Shown here: positions 10,722-17,679 of the stretch, in pieces
How the letters are laid out: each line of letters begins with the position of its first letter
How positions within the stretch are numbered: the first letter of the stretch is position 1
Assembly: GCA_016869215.1 (NCBI GenBank)
Contig: VGEP01000049.1
Span: forward strand, 1-34,016
Direction: 5' to 3'
Source of the DNA: Alphaproteobacteria bacterium
GTDB taxonomy: Bacteria; Pseudomonadota; Alphaproteobacteria; Rhizobiales; Xanthobacteraceae
DNA length: 34,016 bases
The notes under the pieces: model-generated
Databases searched by the model: none
Told to the model about the DNA's origin: nothing
The model's input: the letters and a program-made list of their open reading frames with translations, nothing else
Made by a program: the position numbers and the translations under genes

Positions 10722-12368
10722 TTAGACCTTCCCCAGCGCCTCGCCCGCGTCCCACGGCGTCCACCACAACTTCGCGCCGATGTCGCGCGCGACGATCCCC
10801 GCCGCGATGTAACCCGCGCCGCCGGAGATTGCGCCGCCCGGATGCGCCGGCGAACCGCCGATGTAGAGCCCCGGCACCGGCGTGCGGTAGCCGAAGTGGT
10901 TGTACATCACCTGCTCGGCGTTGAACGCGCCCATGAAGATGTCGCCGCCGCGCATCTGCGGGAACGTGCCGGCGTATTCGCGCGGGGTGTAGACGTACTG
11001 GCCGAGGATGTTCCTGCGCGTCATGTTGGACGCGTACTTCGACCACTTCTCGATAATCTTGTCGGCGAATTCGCGCTTGAAGTCCTCGTGATCCTGGCCT
11101 TCCAAGTGGGGCTCGTAGGGCATGACGTGCCAGGCGTATTGCGTCGCCTTGCCGGGCGGCGCCTGCGTCGGGTCGAGCACGCTCAGCGGCCCCGCGCCGA
11201 ACTGGATAATTTCCGGCATCCGGCCCGCGACCACATCGCCGTGCGCGGCCATCAGGTCGTCCATGGTCTCGGCGCCGAGGCTCCATTTCAGTGTGCGATG
11301 GATGTTCGGATCGAATTTTTCCGAATGCAGCCGCACCGGCTCGTTCAGCGCGAGATGCAGGCCGAACAGCGCCCACTTGGTGTACTGAAAGCCGTCGAGC
11401 TTCTTCAGGAACTCCGCCGGCAACTGCTCGCGTCCGATCATCTGCTCGAAGGTCTGATGCACGTCGATGCAACTCGCGACGAATTGTTTCGCGCGCACGG
11501 TGCGGCCGTCGGCGAGCGCGATGCCGGTCGCCTTGCCGCCTTCGATCAGGATGCGATCGATGTGGACCTGCGGTTCATAGCGCCCGCCCGCGGCGATGAA
11601 GGTCTCCATCAGCCCGCGCGCCAGATTGAACGAGCCGCCCTGGCAGAGCTGGTAGCCGCTTTCGAGGTCGAAGGCGCGGATCACCGAGCCCATCGGGCTG
11701 GTCTTGGACAGCGTGTCGACCAGCCAGGTGCCGAACAGCGACACCTTGAACAGGAACAGAAGCTGCACGTGCTCGTTCTCGAACAGCTCCTTGACCACGT
11801 CGAACGGCTGGCGGTTGCAGACGGCGAGGAACTCGCGGCCGATGGCGCTCTTGCTCAACAGCGCCTCGCGTTCAGGCTTGGGCAGCGGCTCGGCGTAGCG
11901 CTCGGGCAGGAAGATGCGCCGCGTGATTTCCTCGGCCTTGCGGTTCCAGTCGCGGAAGGTCTGCGCGTCCTTTTTCGAAAAGCGCGCGACGTTGGCGAGC
12001 GTCTCCTCAAGATCGCGGCCGAAGATGAGCGCGGTGCCGTCGAGATGCGGCTGGCCCAGCTCGTAGCGCGGCGTGATGTAGGTGACGCGGTCCTCCAGAC
12101 CTAAGTCCTTGAACCAGGGCGTCTCGGTGATGTGGAAGTGGTTGATCGAATGCAGGTTGTGGTGGAAGCCGGGAAGCGTCGCCTCCTGCGTCGACAGCCC
12201 GCCGCCGTAGTGCAGCCGGCGGTCGACCAGCAGAATATCGAGGCCGCACTTCGCGAGATACGAGCCCAGCACCAGGCCGTGATGGCCCGCGCCGATGACG
12301 ATGCCGTCGTAGGTCCGGTCAAGTGCTGCGGGCAATTTGGTCACCCTATGCGCGGCTTGCTCGGTCAC
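10722..12368 (-). CDS. CrtI/PYROXD2-like NAD(P)/FAD-dependent oxidoreductase
   Basis: The 548-residue protein belongs to the phytoene-desaturase-related amine-oxidase superfamily (COG1233). The N-terminal dinucleotide-binding fold is clear: YDGIVIGAGHHGLVLGSYLAKCGLDILLVDRR near residues 20-50, followed by GGGLSTQE. The C-terminal FAD-binding segment reads PGLYIGGSPAHPGGAISGGAGYIAA. No carotenoid gene is nearby, so a carotenoid role is not supported; the substrate is unknown. It lies 39 bp behind fabI on the same strand and probably shares its transcript. The start is uncertain: the GTG at 12368 touches a GGGGAGG sequence, leaving almost no spacing, and a second GTG at 12344 is possible. Confidence 0.85.
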   Translation of the reverse strand: MTEQAAHRVTKLPAALDRTYDGIVIGAGHHGLVLGSYLAKCGLDILLVDRRLHYGGGLSTQEATLPGFHHNLHSINHFHITETPWFKDLGLEDRVTYITPRYELGQPHLDGTALIFGRDLEETLANVARFSKKDAQTFRDWNRKAEEITRRIFLPERYAEPLPKPEREALLSKSAIGREFLAVCNRQPFDVVKELFENEHVQLLFLFKVSLFGTWLVDTLSKTSPMGSVIRAFDLESGYQLCQGGSFNLARGLMETFIAAGGRYEPQVHIDRILIEGGKATGIALADGRTVRAKQFVASCIDVHQTFEQMIGREQLPAEFLKKLDGFQYTKWALFGLHLALNEPVRLHSEKFDPNIHRTLKWSLGAETMDDLMAAHGDVVAGRMPEIIQFGAGPLSVLDPTQAPPGKATQYAWHVMPYEPHLEGQDHEDFKREFADKIIEKWSKYASNMTRRNILGQYVYTPREYAGTFPQMRGGDIFMGAFNAEQVMYNHFGYRTPVPGLYIGGSPAHPGGAISGGAGYIAAGIVARDIGAKLWWTPWDAGEALGKV

Positions 12369-12407
12369 CTCCCCTGGAGGGTGGGCGGAGCTTGCCGCGC
12401 GCAGTTG

Positions 12408-13232
12408 TTACTGCGCCGCGTCCTTGGTCTCGTCGGCCTCGGCGCGCAGTGCGTCGGGCTGCGGCATGGCGACGATGTTGTAACCGGAATCGACGAAGTG
12501 GATTTCGCCGGTGACCCCCGCCGACAGGTCCGAAAGCAAGTAGAGTCCCGCGCCGCCGAGGTCTTCCAGCGACACGCCGCGGCCGAGCGGCGAATGCCGC
12601 TGCTGGAACGCAAACATATAGCGCGCGTCGTTGATGCCGGCGCCGGCCAGCGTGCGGATCGGGCCCGCCGAGATCGCGTTGACGCGGATCTTCTGCAGGC
12701 CGTAGTCGACCGCGAGATAGCGCACCGAGGATTCCAGCGCGGCCTTGGCGAGCCCCATGACGTTGTAGTTCGGCATGGCGCGGTCGCCGCCGTTGTAGGT
12801 CAGCGTCACCATGCTGCCGCCGTTCGGCATCATCGCCGCTGCGCGCTTGGCCGCCTCGGTGAACGAGAAGCACGAGATCACCATGGTGCGCTTGAAGTTC
12901 TCGCGCGTGGTGTCGGCGTAGCGGCCCTTCAATTCGTTCTTGTCCGAGAAGCCGATGGCGTGGACCAGGAAGTCCATCGTGCCCCATTGCTGCTTCAGCG
13001 CGGCGAACACCGCGTCGACCGAAGCGATGTCCTCGACGTCGCAGGGCAGGACGGTCTTGCCGCCGACCGATTCGGCCAGCGGCTTGACGCGGCGGCCGAG
13101 TGCGTCGCCCTGGTAGGTGAACGCCAGCTCTGCGCCATGCGCGGCCAGCGTCTTGGCAATGCCCCAGGCGATCGAATGATCGTTGGCGACGCCCATCACC
13201 AATCCACGCTTGCCCTGCATCAGCCCCGGCAT
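12408..13232 (-). CDS. fabI: Enoyl-[acyl-carrier-protein] reductase (NADH) FabI
   Basis: FabI carries out the last reduction of each fatty acid elongation cycle and is the target of triclosan. The 274-residue short-chain dehydrogenase-type protein has the FabI nucleotide-binding variant GLVMGVANDHSIAWGIA near the N-terminus. The catalytic residues are Y146 (TLTYNGGD), Y156 and K163 (PNYNVMGLAK), the same numbers as in E. coli FabI. It follows fabB after a 65-bp gap containing an imperfect hairpin around GACTC/GAGTC (13259-13274), and precedes the FAD oxidoreductase. The C-terminal tail (DALRAEADETKDAAQ) is a short acidic extension. Confidence 0.97.
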   Translation of the reverse strand: MPGLMQGKRGLVMGVANDHSIAWGIAKTLAAHGAELAFTYQGDALGRRVKPLAESVGGKTVLPCDVEDIASVDAVFAALKQQWGTMDFLVHAIGFSDKNELKGRYADTTRENFKRTMVISCFSFTEAAKRAAAMMPNGGSMVTLTYNGGDRAMPNYNVMGLAKAALESSVRYLAVDYGLQKIRVNAISAGPIRTLAGAGINDARYMFAFQQRHSPLGRGVSLEDLGGAGLYLLSDLSAGVTGEIHFVDSGYNIVAMPQPDALRAEADETKDAAQ

Positions 13233-13297
13233 CGACTTCCTCTTGCTTCGTTACGCCGGACTCAGCCCCGAGTCGGCCAATACGCAACTTTCAAAAT

Positions 13298-14515
13298 TCA
13301 GACATCCAGCCGCTTGAACACGACCGACGCGTTGGTGCCGCCGAACCCGAACGAATTCGACAGCACGCAGCCGAGCTTCACGTTGTCCTGACGCTGGCGC
13401 ACGATCGGCATGCCGTCCATCGCCGGATCGAGATTCTCGATGTTGGCGCTCTCGCAGATGAAGCCGTTCTGCATCATCAAGAGCGAATAGATCGCCTCCT
13501 GCGCACCGGCGGCGCCGAGCGAATGGCCGCTGAGCGACTTGGTCGCCGAGATCGGCGGGCACTTGCCGCCGAACACCTCGCGGATCGCCTCGATCTCCTT
13601 GATGTCGCCGATCGGCGTCGAGGTGGCGTGCGGATTGATGTAGTCGACCGGCGCCCCGATGCCTTCGAGCGCCATCCGCATGCAGCGCGCCGCGCCCTCG
13701 CCCGACGGCGCGACCATGTCGTGGCCGTCGGAGGTCGCGCCGTAACCCGCGACCTCGGCGTAGATTTTCGCGCCGCGCGCCTTGGCGTGCTCCAGCTCTT
13801 CCAGCACGAGAACGCCGGCGCCGCCCGCGATCACGAAGCCGTCGCGGTCGCGGTCGTAGGCGCGCGAGGCCCGGTCCGGGGTCTGGTTGTAGCCCGAGGA
13901 CATCGCGCCCATGGCGTCGAACAGCACCGACAGCGTCCAGTCGAGGTCCTCGCAGCCGCCGGCGAACACCAGGTCCTGCTTGCCCCACTGGATCGTCTCG
14001 GCGGCATTGCCAATGCAATGGTTGGACGTCGCGCAGGCCGAGGAGATCGAATAGTTCACGCCCTTGATCTTGAACCAGGTCGCGAGCGTCGCGGACGCGG
14101 TCGACGACATGGCTTTCGGAACCGCGAACGGACCGACGCGCTTCGGGCCTTTTTCCTTGGTGGTGAGCGCGGCCTCGACGATGGTGCGGGTCGACGGCCC
14201 GCCCGAGCCCATGATGATCCCCGAGCGCTCGTTGGAGATGTCTTTCTCCTCGAGGCCTGCGTCGCGGATCGCTTGATCCATCGCGACGTGGTTCCACGCT
14301 GTGCCGCCGCCGTGAAAGCGCATGGCGCGGCGGTCGACCGAGTCCGCGGGATTGAGCGTGGGCGCGCCGTGCACCTGGCAGCGGAAGCCGAGCGAGGCGT
14401 AATCCTCGGCGCGCGCAATGCCGGACTTGGCCTCGCGCAGGCTCGCGACCACCTCCTGGGTGTTGTTGCCGATGGACGAGACAATGCCCATCCCGGTGAC
14501 GACGACCCGTCTCAT
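13298..14515 (-). CDS. fabB: 3-oxoacyl-[ACP] synthase I
   Basis: KAS I condenses malonyl-ACP with acyl-ACP and is required to elongate the cis-unsaturated intermediate made by FabA. The 405-residue thiolase-fold protein shows the Cys-His-His triad: C161 in [10 protein letters not shown]296 in [11 protein letters not shown] and H331 in [22 protein letters not shown] near the C-terminus is the conserved glycine-rich loop. The start ATG gives [16 protein letters not shown], the family start. It lies 54 bp after fabA on the same strand; that gap contains TCATTCCGGGG on the + strand, which may be the stump of another dispersed repeat. Confidence 0.97.
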   Translation of the reverse strand: MRRVVVTGMGIVSSIGNNTQEVVASLREAKSGIARAEDYASLGFRCQVHGAPTLNPADSVDRRAMRFHGGGTAWNHVAMDQAIRDAGLEEKDISNERSGIIMGSGGPSTRTIVEAALTTKEKGPKRVGPFAVPKAMSSTASATLATWFKIKGVNYSISSACATSNHCIGNAAETIQWGKQDLVFAGGCEDLDWTLSVLFDAMGAMSSGYNQTPDRASRAYDRDRDGFVIAGGAGVLVLEELEHAKARGAKIYAEVAGYGATSDGHDMVAPSGEGAARCMRMALEGIGAPVDYINPHATSTPIGDIKEIEAIREVFGGKCPPISATKSLSGHSLGAAGAQEAIYSLLMMQNGFICESANIENLDPAMDGMPIVRQRQDNVKLGCVLSNSFGFGGTNASVVFKRLDV

Positions 14516-14569
14516 GTCAGCCTCGCTCGCATCCAGCCGCGGTCATTCCGGGGCGGCCCCAATAGCGCG

Positions 14570-15097
14570 TTACGCCGGCTTCGCGGCTGCGTCGGCGTCG
14601 CGGAACAGCCCGACCTTGAGGTCGAGCGCGCGGTAGATCACCGAGCCGTCGGCGGACAGCCAGCCGTCGGCGATGCCGAGCACGAGCTTCGACCTCATCA
14701 CGCGCTTGATCTCCAGGCCGTAGATCACGTTCTTCATCGAGGGCAGCACCTGCCCGCTGAACTTCAACTCGCCGAGGCCGAGCGCGCGGCCCTTGCCGGA
14801 GGAGCCGCTCCAGCCGAGGAAGAAGCCAAGCAGCTGCCATAGCGCATCAAGGCCAAGGCAGCCCGGCATCACCGGATCGCCCTTGAAATGGCACGGGAAA
14901 AACCAGAGGTCCGGCTTGATTTCGAGAACCGCGCGCACCAGTCCCTTGCCGTATTCGCCGCCCATCTCCGCGATCTCGGAAATGCGGTCGAACATCAGCA
15001 TCGGCGGCAGCGGCAGCTGCGGGCCCTCGGCGAACATTTCGCCGCGGCCGCAGGCCAGCAGATCCTCGAACTCAAAGCTGCTACGCCGATTGTCCAT
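14570..15097 (-). CDS. fabA: 3-hydroxydecanoyl-[ACP] dehydratase/isomerase
   Basis: FabA dehydrates 3-hydroxydecanoyl-ACP and isomerises the trans-2 double bond to cis-3, which starts anaerobic-type unsaturated fatty acid synthesis. The start is set at 15097 ([20 protein letters not shown]) rather than the upstream 15148: it has GGAG 8 bases ahead, gives the usual length of 175 residues, and puts the catalytic His and Asp at H70 ([10 protein letters not shown]) and D84 ([10 protein letters not shown]), the E. coli numbers. It is the first gene of fabA-fabB-fabI and is divergent from irr across 261 bp. Confidence 0.96.
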   Translation of the reverse strand: MDNRRSSFEFEDLLACGRGEMFAEGPQLPLPPMLMFDRISEIAEMGGEYGKGLVRAVLEIKPDLWFFPCHFKGDPVMPGCLGLDALWQLLGFFLGWSGSSGKGRALGLGELKFSGQVLPSMKNVIYGLEIKRVMRSKLVLGIADGWLSADGSVIYRALDLKVGLFRDADAAAKPA

Positions 15098-15329
15098 CGC
15101 GGCTCCAGACGATCCTTTGAGCGATTCCGGGTGTGACGCTGTCACCATCGTGTCAGCCTTTTCCTACAAGCAGTCCGCCCTTGCAACAATCTAGGCCCTG
15201 CCATGCGGATTGCCACCCGCCTCGAAGCACCCGAAAATCAGCCAAAATCGCCACGCGCAAAGTGACGCGGCACTTGCGAATGGCTTGCATCTCGCGGCCG
15301 GGAGCGATATGATTGCATTTGCAACGATC

Positions 15330-15344
15330 TTAGAATGGTTCTGA
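15330..15344. promoter_or_regulatory. ICE-like (Irr box) palindrome upstream of irr
   Basis: TTAGAA-TGG-TTCTGA at 15330-15344 is a 6-3-6 dyad matching at five of six pairs. It resembles the iron control element bound by Irr in Bradyrhizobium, built around TTAGAA...TTCTAA. It lies 15 bp before the irr start codon and in the gap shared with fabA. It could mediate Irr autocontrol or be a Fur-family site; this is inference from the pattern. Confidence 0.5.
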
Positions 15345-15358
15345 TCTGAGTGCACTAG

Positions 15359-15859
15359 ATGACCGAGACGCGTATTTTTTCGAGTGCGACGGAGCCGATC
15401 GCCGCCGACCGCATTGCGCGGCGGCAGGGCGAACTCAACGGCTGCCCGTGGCACGATGTGAAATCCATGCTGCGCGACGTGGGCTTGCGCCCGACGCGTC
15501 AGCGCATGGCGCTCGGCTGGATCCTGTTCTCGAAGGGCGACCGGCATCTCACCGCCGAGATGCTGTACGAGGAGGCGTCGAAGGCCAAGGTGCCGGTGTC
15601 GCTGGCCACGGTCTACAACACGCTGCATCAGTTCACCGAGGTCGGCTTGCTGCGCCAGGTCGCGGTCGACGGCTCCAAGACCTACTTCGACACCAACACC
15701 ACTTCGCACCATCATTTCTTTGTCGAGGGCGACAACGCGCTGGTCGATATCCCGGGCGCGGAAGAGATCGTCGGACGGACGCCGGTTGCGCCGGAAGGCT
15801 ACGAGATCGCCCGCATCGACGTAGTGGTCCGCCTGCGCCGCAAGGAAGCGCGGAAGTAG
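15359..15859 (+). CDS. irr: Iron response regulator Irr (Fur family)
   Basis: Irr is a Fur-family repressor/activator of iron and heme genes that is active in low iron and is destroyed when it binds heme delivered by ferrochelatase. The 166-residue protein contains the heme regulatory motif GCPWHDV with C29, and the second heme-binding motif HHH at 117-119 (TSHHHFF). Both fall at the same numbers as in Bradyrhizobium Irr. The DNA-binding part reads LRPTRQRMALGWILFSKGDRHLTAEMLYEEA and VSLATVYNTLHQFTEVGLLRQV. The ATG at 15359 has no strong ribosome site. It is divergent from fabA and followed by a perfect terminator. Confidence 0.97.
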   Translation: MTETRIFSSATEPIAADRIARRQGELNGCPWHDVKSMLRDVGLRPTRQRMALGWILFSKGDRHLTAEMLYEEASKAKVPVSLATVYNTLHQFTEVGLLRQVAVDGSKTYFDTNTTSHHHFFVEGDNALVDIPGAEEIVGRTPVAPEGYEIARIDVVVRLRRKEARK

Positions 15860-15881
15860 GCGTTCCGCATCGCGGATCTGG

Positions 15882-15909
15882 ACGGCCGGGCCCCTGCCCG
15901 GCCGTTTTT
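15882..15909 (+). terminator. Intrinsic terminator of irr
   Basis: ACGGCCGGGC (15882-15891) and GCCCGGCCGT (15896-15905) form a perfect 10-bp stem with loop CCCT and a T-run at 15905-15909, 22 bp after the irr stop. Confidence 0.92.
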
Positions 15910-15936
15910 GTTTTGCATGGCCACGCTCGGCCTCAT

Positions 15937-16053
15937 GTCCCGGGCGCAGTGCAGCGTGAAACGCTGCGCTGCAGACCCGGGACCCCGGTTAATTCAAGAA
16001 GACCGGGACCCCGCGTCTGCGGCGCACCACTGCGTGCTGCGCCGCGCGCGGGG
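15937..16053. repeat. GTCCCGGG-bracketed palindromic repeat, copy 1
   Basis: The 321-bp gap between irr and the binding-protein gene holds this element and no gene I can support. GTCCCGGG (15937-15944) pairs with CCCGGGAC (15976-15983), and inside it GCAGCGT pairs with ACGCTGC (15951-15957, 15961-15967). A second nested hairpin follows: CCCCGCG/CGCGGGG (16009-16015, 16047-16053) around GGCGCA/TGCGCC (16021-16026, 16038-16043). Related copies lie at 19398-19500 and 23597-23647. Confidence 0.75.
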
Positions 16054-16067
16054 AACGCCGAGAGATG

Positions 16068-16106
16068 TTGCGCCCGGCCCTTGCGCCTGACCCTTGCGCC
16101 CGACAT
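16068..16106. repeat. Three 13-bp tandem repeats upstream of the ABC binding protein
   Basis: Three consecutive units begin TTGCGCCC/TTGCGCCT: TTGCGCCCGGCCC (16068-16080), TTGCGCCTGACCC (16081-16093) and TTGCGCCCGACAT (16094-16106). They end 75 bp before the start codon of the binding-protein gene, a place where operators often lie. The 13-bp period is not a helical repeat, so replication slippage is equally possible. Confidence 0.5.
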
Positions 16107-16180
16107 GGCGTTGTCATCAACTAGCGGCAACCAGGATCGGGCGAGCGCAAGGGCGCGCGCCGCCAAGGAGGATCGCCGCC

Positions 16181-17515
16181 ATGACCCGCATATCCAGACG
16201 CACCTTCGTTTTCGCCGCCGTCCTGACGTTGGGCGCGAGCCCGGCCTTTTCGCAGGGCCTGGAGGACCGGCTGATCATCGTCACGTCGTTCCCCAAGGAC
16301 CTCACCGCGCCGTTCGCGGGCGCGTTCCAAAAAAAGTATCCGGGCACCAAGGTCGAAGTGCAGAACCGCAACACCGCGGCCGCGATCGCCTTCGTGCGCG
16401 AGACGCAGTCGAACCCGCCCGACATTTTTTGGGCCTCGGCGCCGGACGCGTTCGAAGTGCTGAAGAAGAGTTCCCTGCTGCAGAAGTACCAGCCCAAGGC
16501 GCAAGGCGTCGCGAGCAAGATCGGCAGCTATCCGGTCAACGATCCCGACGGCTTCTACATTGGGTTCGCCGCGTCGGGCTACGGCATCATGTACAACACG
16601 CGCTACATGCGCGCGAACAACCTGCCCGCGCCGAAGGAATGGGACGACCTGAAGAAGCCCATCTACTTCGGCCATGTCGGCATCTCGGCGCCGTCGCGCT
16701 CGGGCACCACGCACCTCACCGTCGAAACCATTCTGCAGGGCGAAGGTTGGGACAAGGGCTGGGCCACGCTGCTTGAAGTCGGCGGCAATCTCACCCAGGT
16801 GTCGGACCGCTCGTTCGGCGTGCCGGACGCGGTCAACTCCGGCCAGTACGGCCTGGGCATCGTGATCGACTTCTTCGGACTGTCCGCGAAGGCCTCCGGC
16901 TTCCCGGTCGAGTTCGTCTATCCGACCGTGACGACCATCGTGCCGGCCAACGTCGGCATCATCGCCAAGTCGAAGAACCAGAAGGCCGCGGAGGCCTTCG
17001 TCGAGTTCCTCTTGTCGGACGAGGGCCAGCAGATCCTGCTCGACCCCAAAATCCAGCGCCTGCCGGTCAAGGAGGCCGCCTACGCCAAGGCGCCCGCGGG
17101 CTATCCCAATCCGTTCAAGGACGCAAAGCTCGGAGCGCGCGTGAAGTTCAATGCCGACGTATCGGAGGCGCGCTACGCGCTACTCAATTCGCTGTACGAC
17201 CGGCTGATCACATTCCGCCTGAAAGAGCTCAACGCCGCGTGGAAGGCGATCCACGACGCAGAAAAAAAGCTTGGCACAGGCGGCAGCGCGGAGGCCAAGA
17301 AGCTGATCGCGGAGGCGCGCCGGCTCGCCACCGCCGTGCCGATCTCCGAGAAGGAGGCGAGCGATAAGGCCGTCGCCGCCGCGTTCCGCGACCTCAAGAA
17401 GGGCGAGAAGGCCGCCGGCCGCCAGGCCGAGTTCGAGGAAAGATGGGACTCGTTTGCGGTCAAGAACTACGCCGAGGCCAAGGCGCTGGCGGAGCGGGCG
17501 GGGAGCGCGAAGTAG
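16181..17515 (+). CDS. ABC importer periplasmic binding protein, ferric/AfuA-like family
   Basis: This is a family-1 extracellular solute-binding protein of 444 residues. The N-terminus MTRISRRTFVFAAVLTLGASPAFSQG is a signal peptide with a twin-arginine pattern (SRRTFVF), probably cut after about residue 24. The mature part resembles the Fbp/AfuA and phosphonate-type binding proteins (LIIVTSFPKDLTAPFAGAFQKKYPG, GYGIMYNTRYM). The last 80 or so residues form a Lys/Ala/Glu-rich helical extension not usual in 330-350-residue relatives. The start ATG 16181 has AAGGAGG at 16165-16171. Permease and ATPase genes follow. The cargo is unknown; ferric iron is suggested by family and by irr next door, but a terminator separates irr and no ICE is seen here. 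Confidence 0.85.
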   Translation: MTRISRRTFVFAAVLTLGASPAFSQGLEDRLIIVTSFPKDLTAPFAGAFQKKYPGTKVEVQNRNTAAAIAFVRETQSNPPDIFWASAPDAFEVLKKSSLLQKYQPKAQGVASKIGSYPVNDPDGFYIGFAASGYGIMYNTRYMRANNLPAPKEWDDLKKPIYFGHVGISAPSRSGTTHLTVETILQGEGWDKGWATLLEVGGNLTQVSDRSFGVPDAVNSGQYGLGIVIDFFGLSAKASGFPVEFVYPTVTTIVPANVGIIAKSKNQKAAEAFVEFLLSDEGQQILLDPKIQRLPVKEAAYAKAPAGYPNPFKDAKLGARVKFNADVSEARYALLNSLYDRLITFRLKELNAAWKAIHDAEKKLGTGGSAEAKKLIAEARRLATAVPISEKEASDKAVAAAFRDLKKGEKAAGRQAEFEERWDSFAVKNYAEAKALAERAGSAK

Positions 17516-17550
17516 CGCGCTACGGGAGTTACGCGCTGGGGCGGTTCGAT

Positions 17551-17679
17551 ACCTCCCCCTGAAAGGGGGAGGTCGGTTTGCGAAGCAAACCGGGTGGGGG
17601 TCGATTGAGCAACGCACACCAGCCGATGACCCCACCCCGGTCCGCCTTCGGCGGACCGACCCTCCCCTTTCAGGGGAGG
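17551..17679. repeat. Composite palindromic repeat overlapping the ABC permease start
   Basis: A chain of stems spans this region: ACCTCCCCCT/AGGGGGAGGT (17551-17560, 17564-17573), CGGTTTGC/GCAAACCG (17574-17581, 17585-17592), GGGTGGGGGTC facing GACCCCACCC (17592-17602, 17628-17637), TCCGCC/GGCGGA (17641-17646, 17650-17655) and CCTCCCCT/AGGGGAGG (17661-17668, 17672-17679). The ends mirror each other, so the whole is one large dyad. Elements of this type (CCTCCCC...GGGTGGGG) are dispersed in rhizobial genomes, from memory. The permease reading frame runs into it. Confidence 0.8.

Noticed and set aside
10689-12104. 471-codon frame on the + strand opposite the CrtI-like gene
   Set aside because: The opposite frame has a clear FAD-binding fold; this one has repetitive composition only.
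16068-16106. Tandem units considered as a CRISPR fragment
   Set aside because: Units are contiguous without spacers and only 13 bp long.
15448-16776. 442-codon + strand frame across irr, the repeat and the binding-protein gene
   Set aside because: It is a shifted frame of two genuine genes and crosses the irr terminator.
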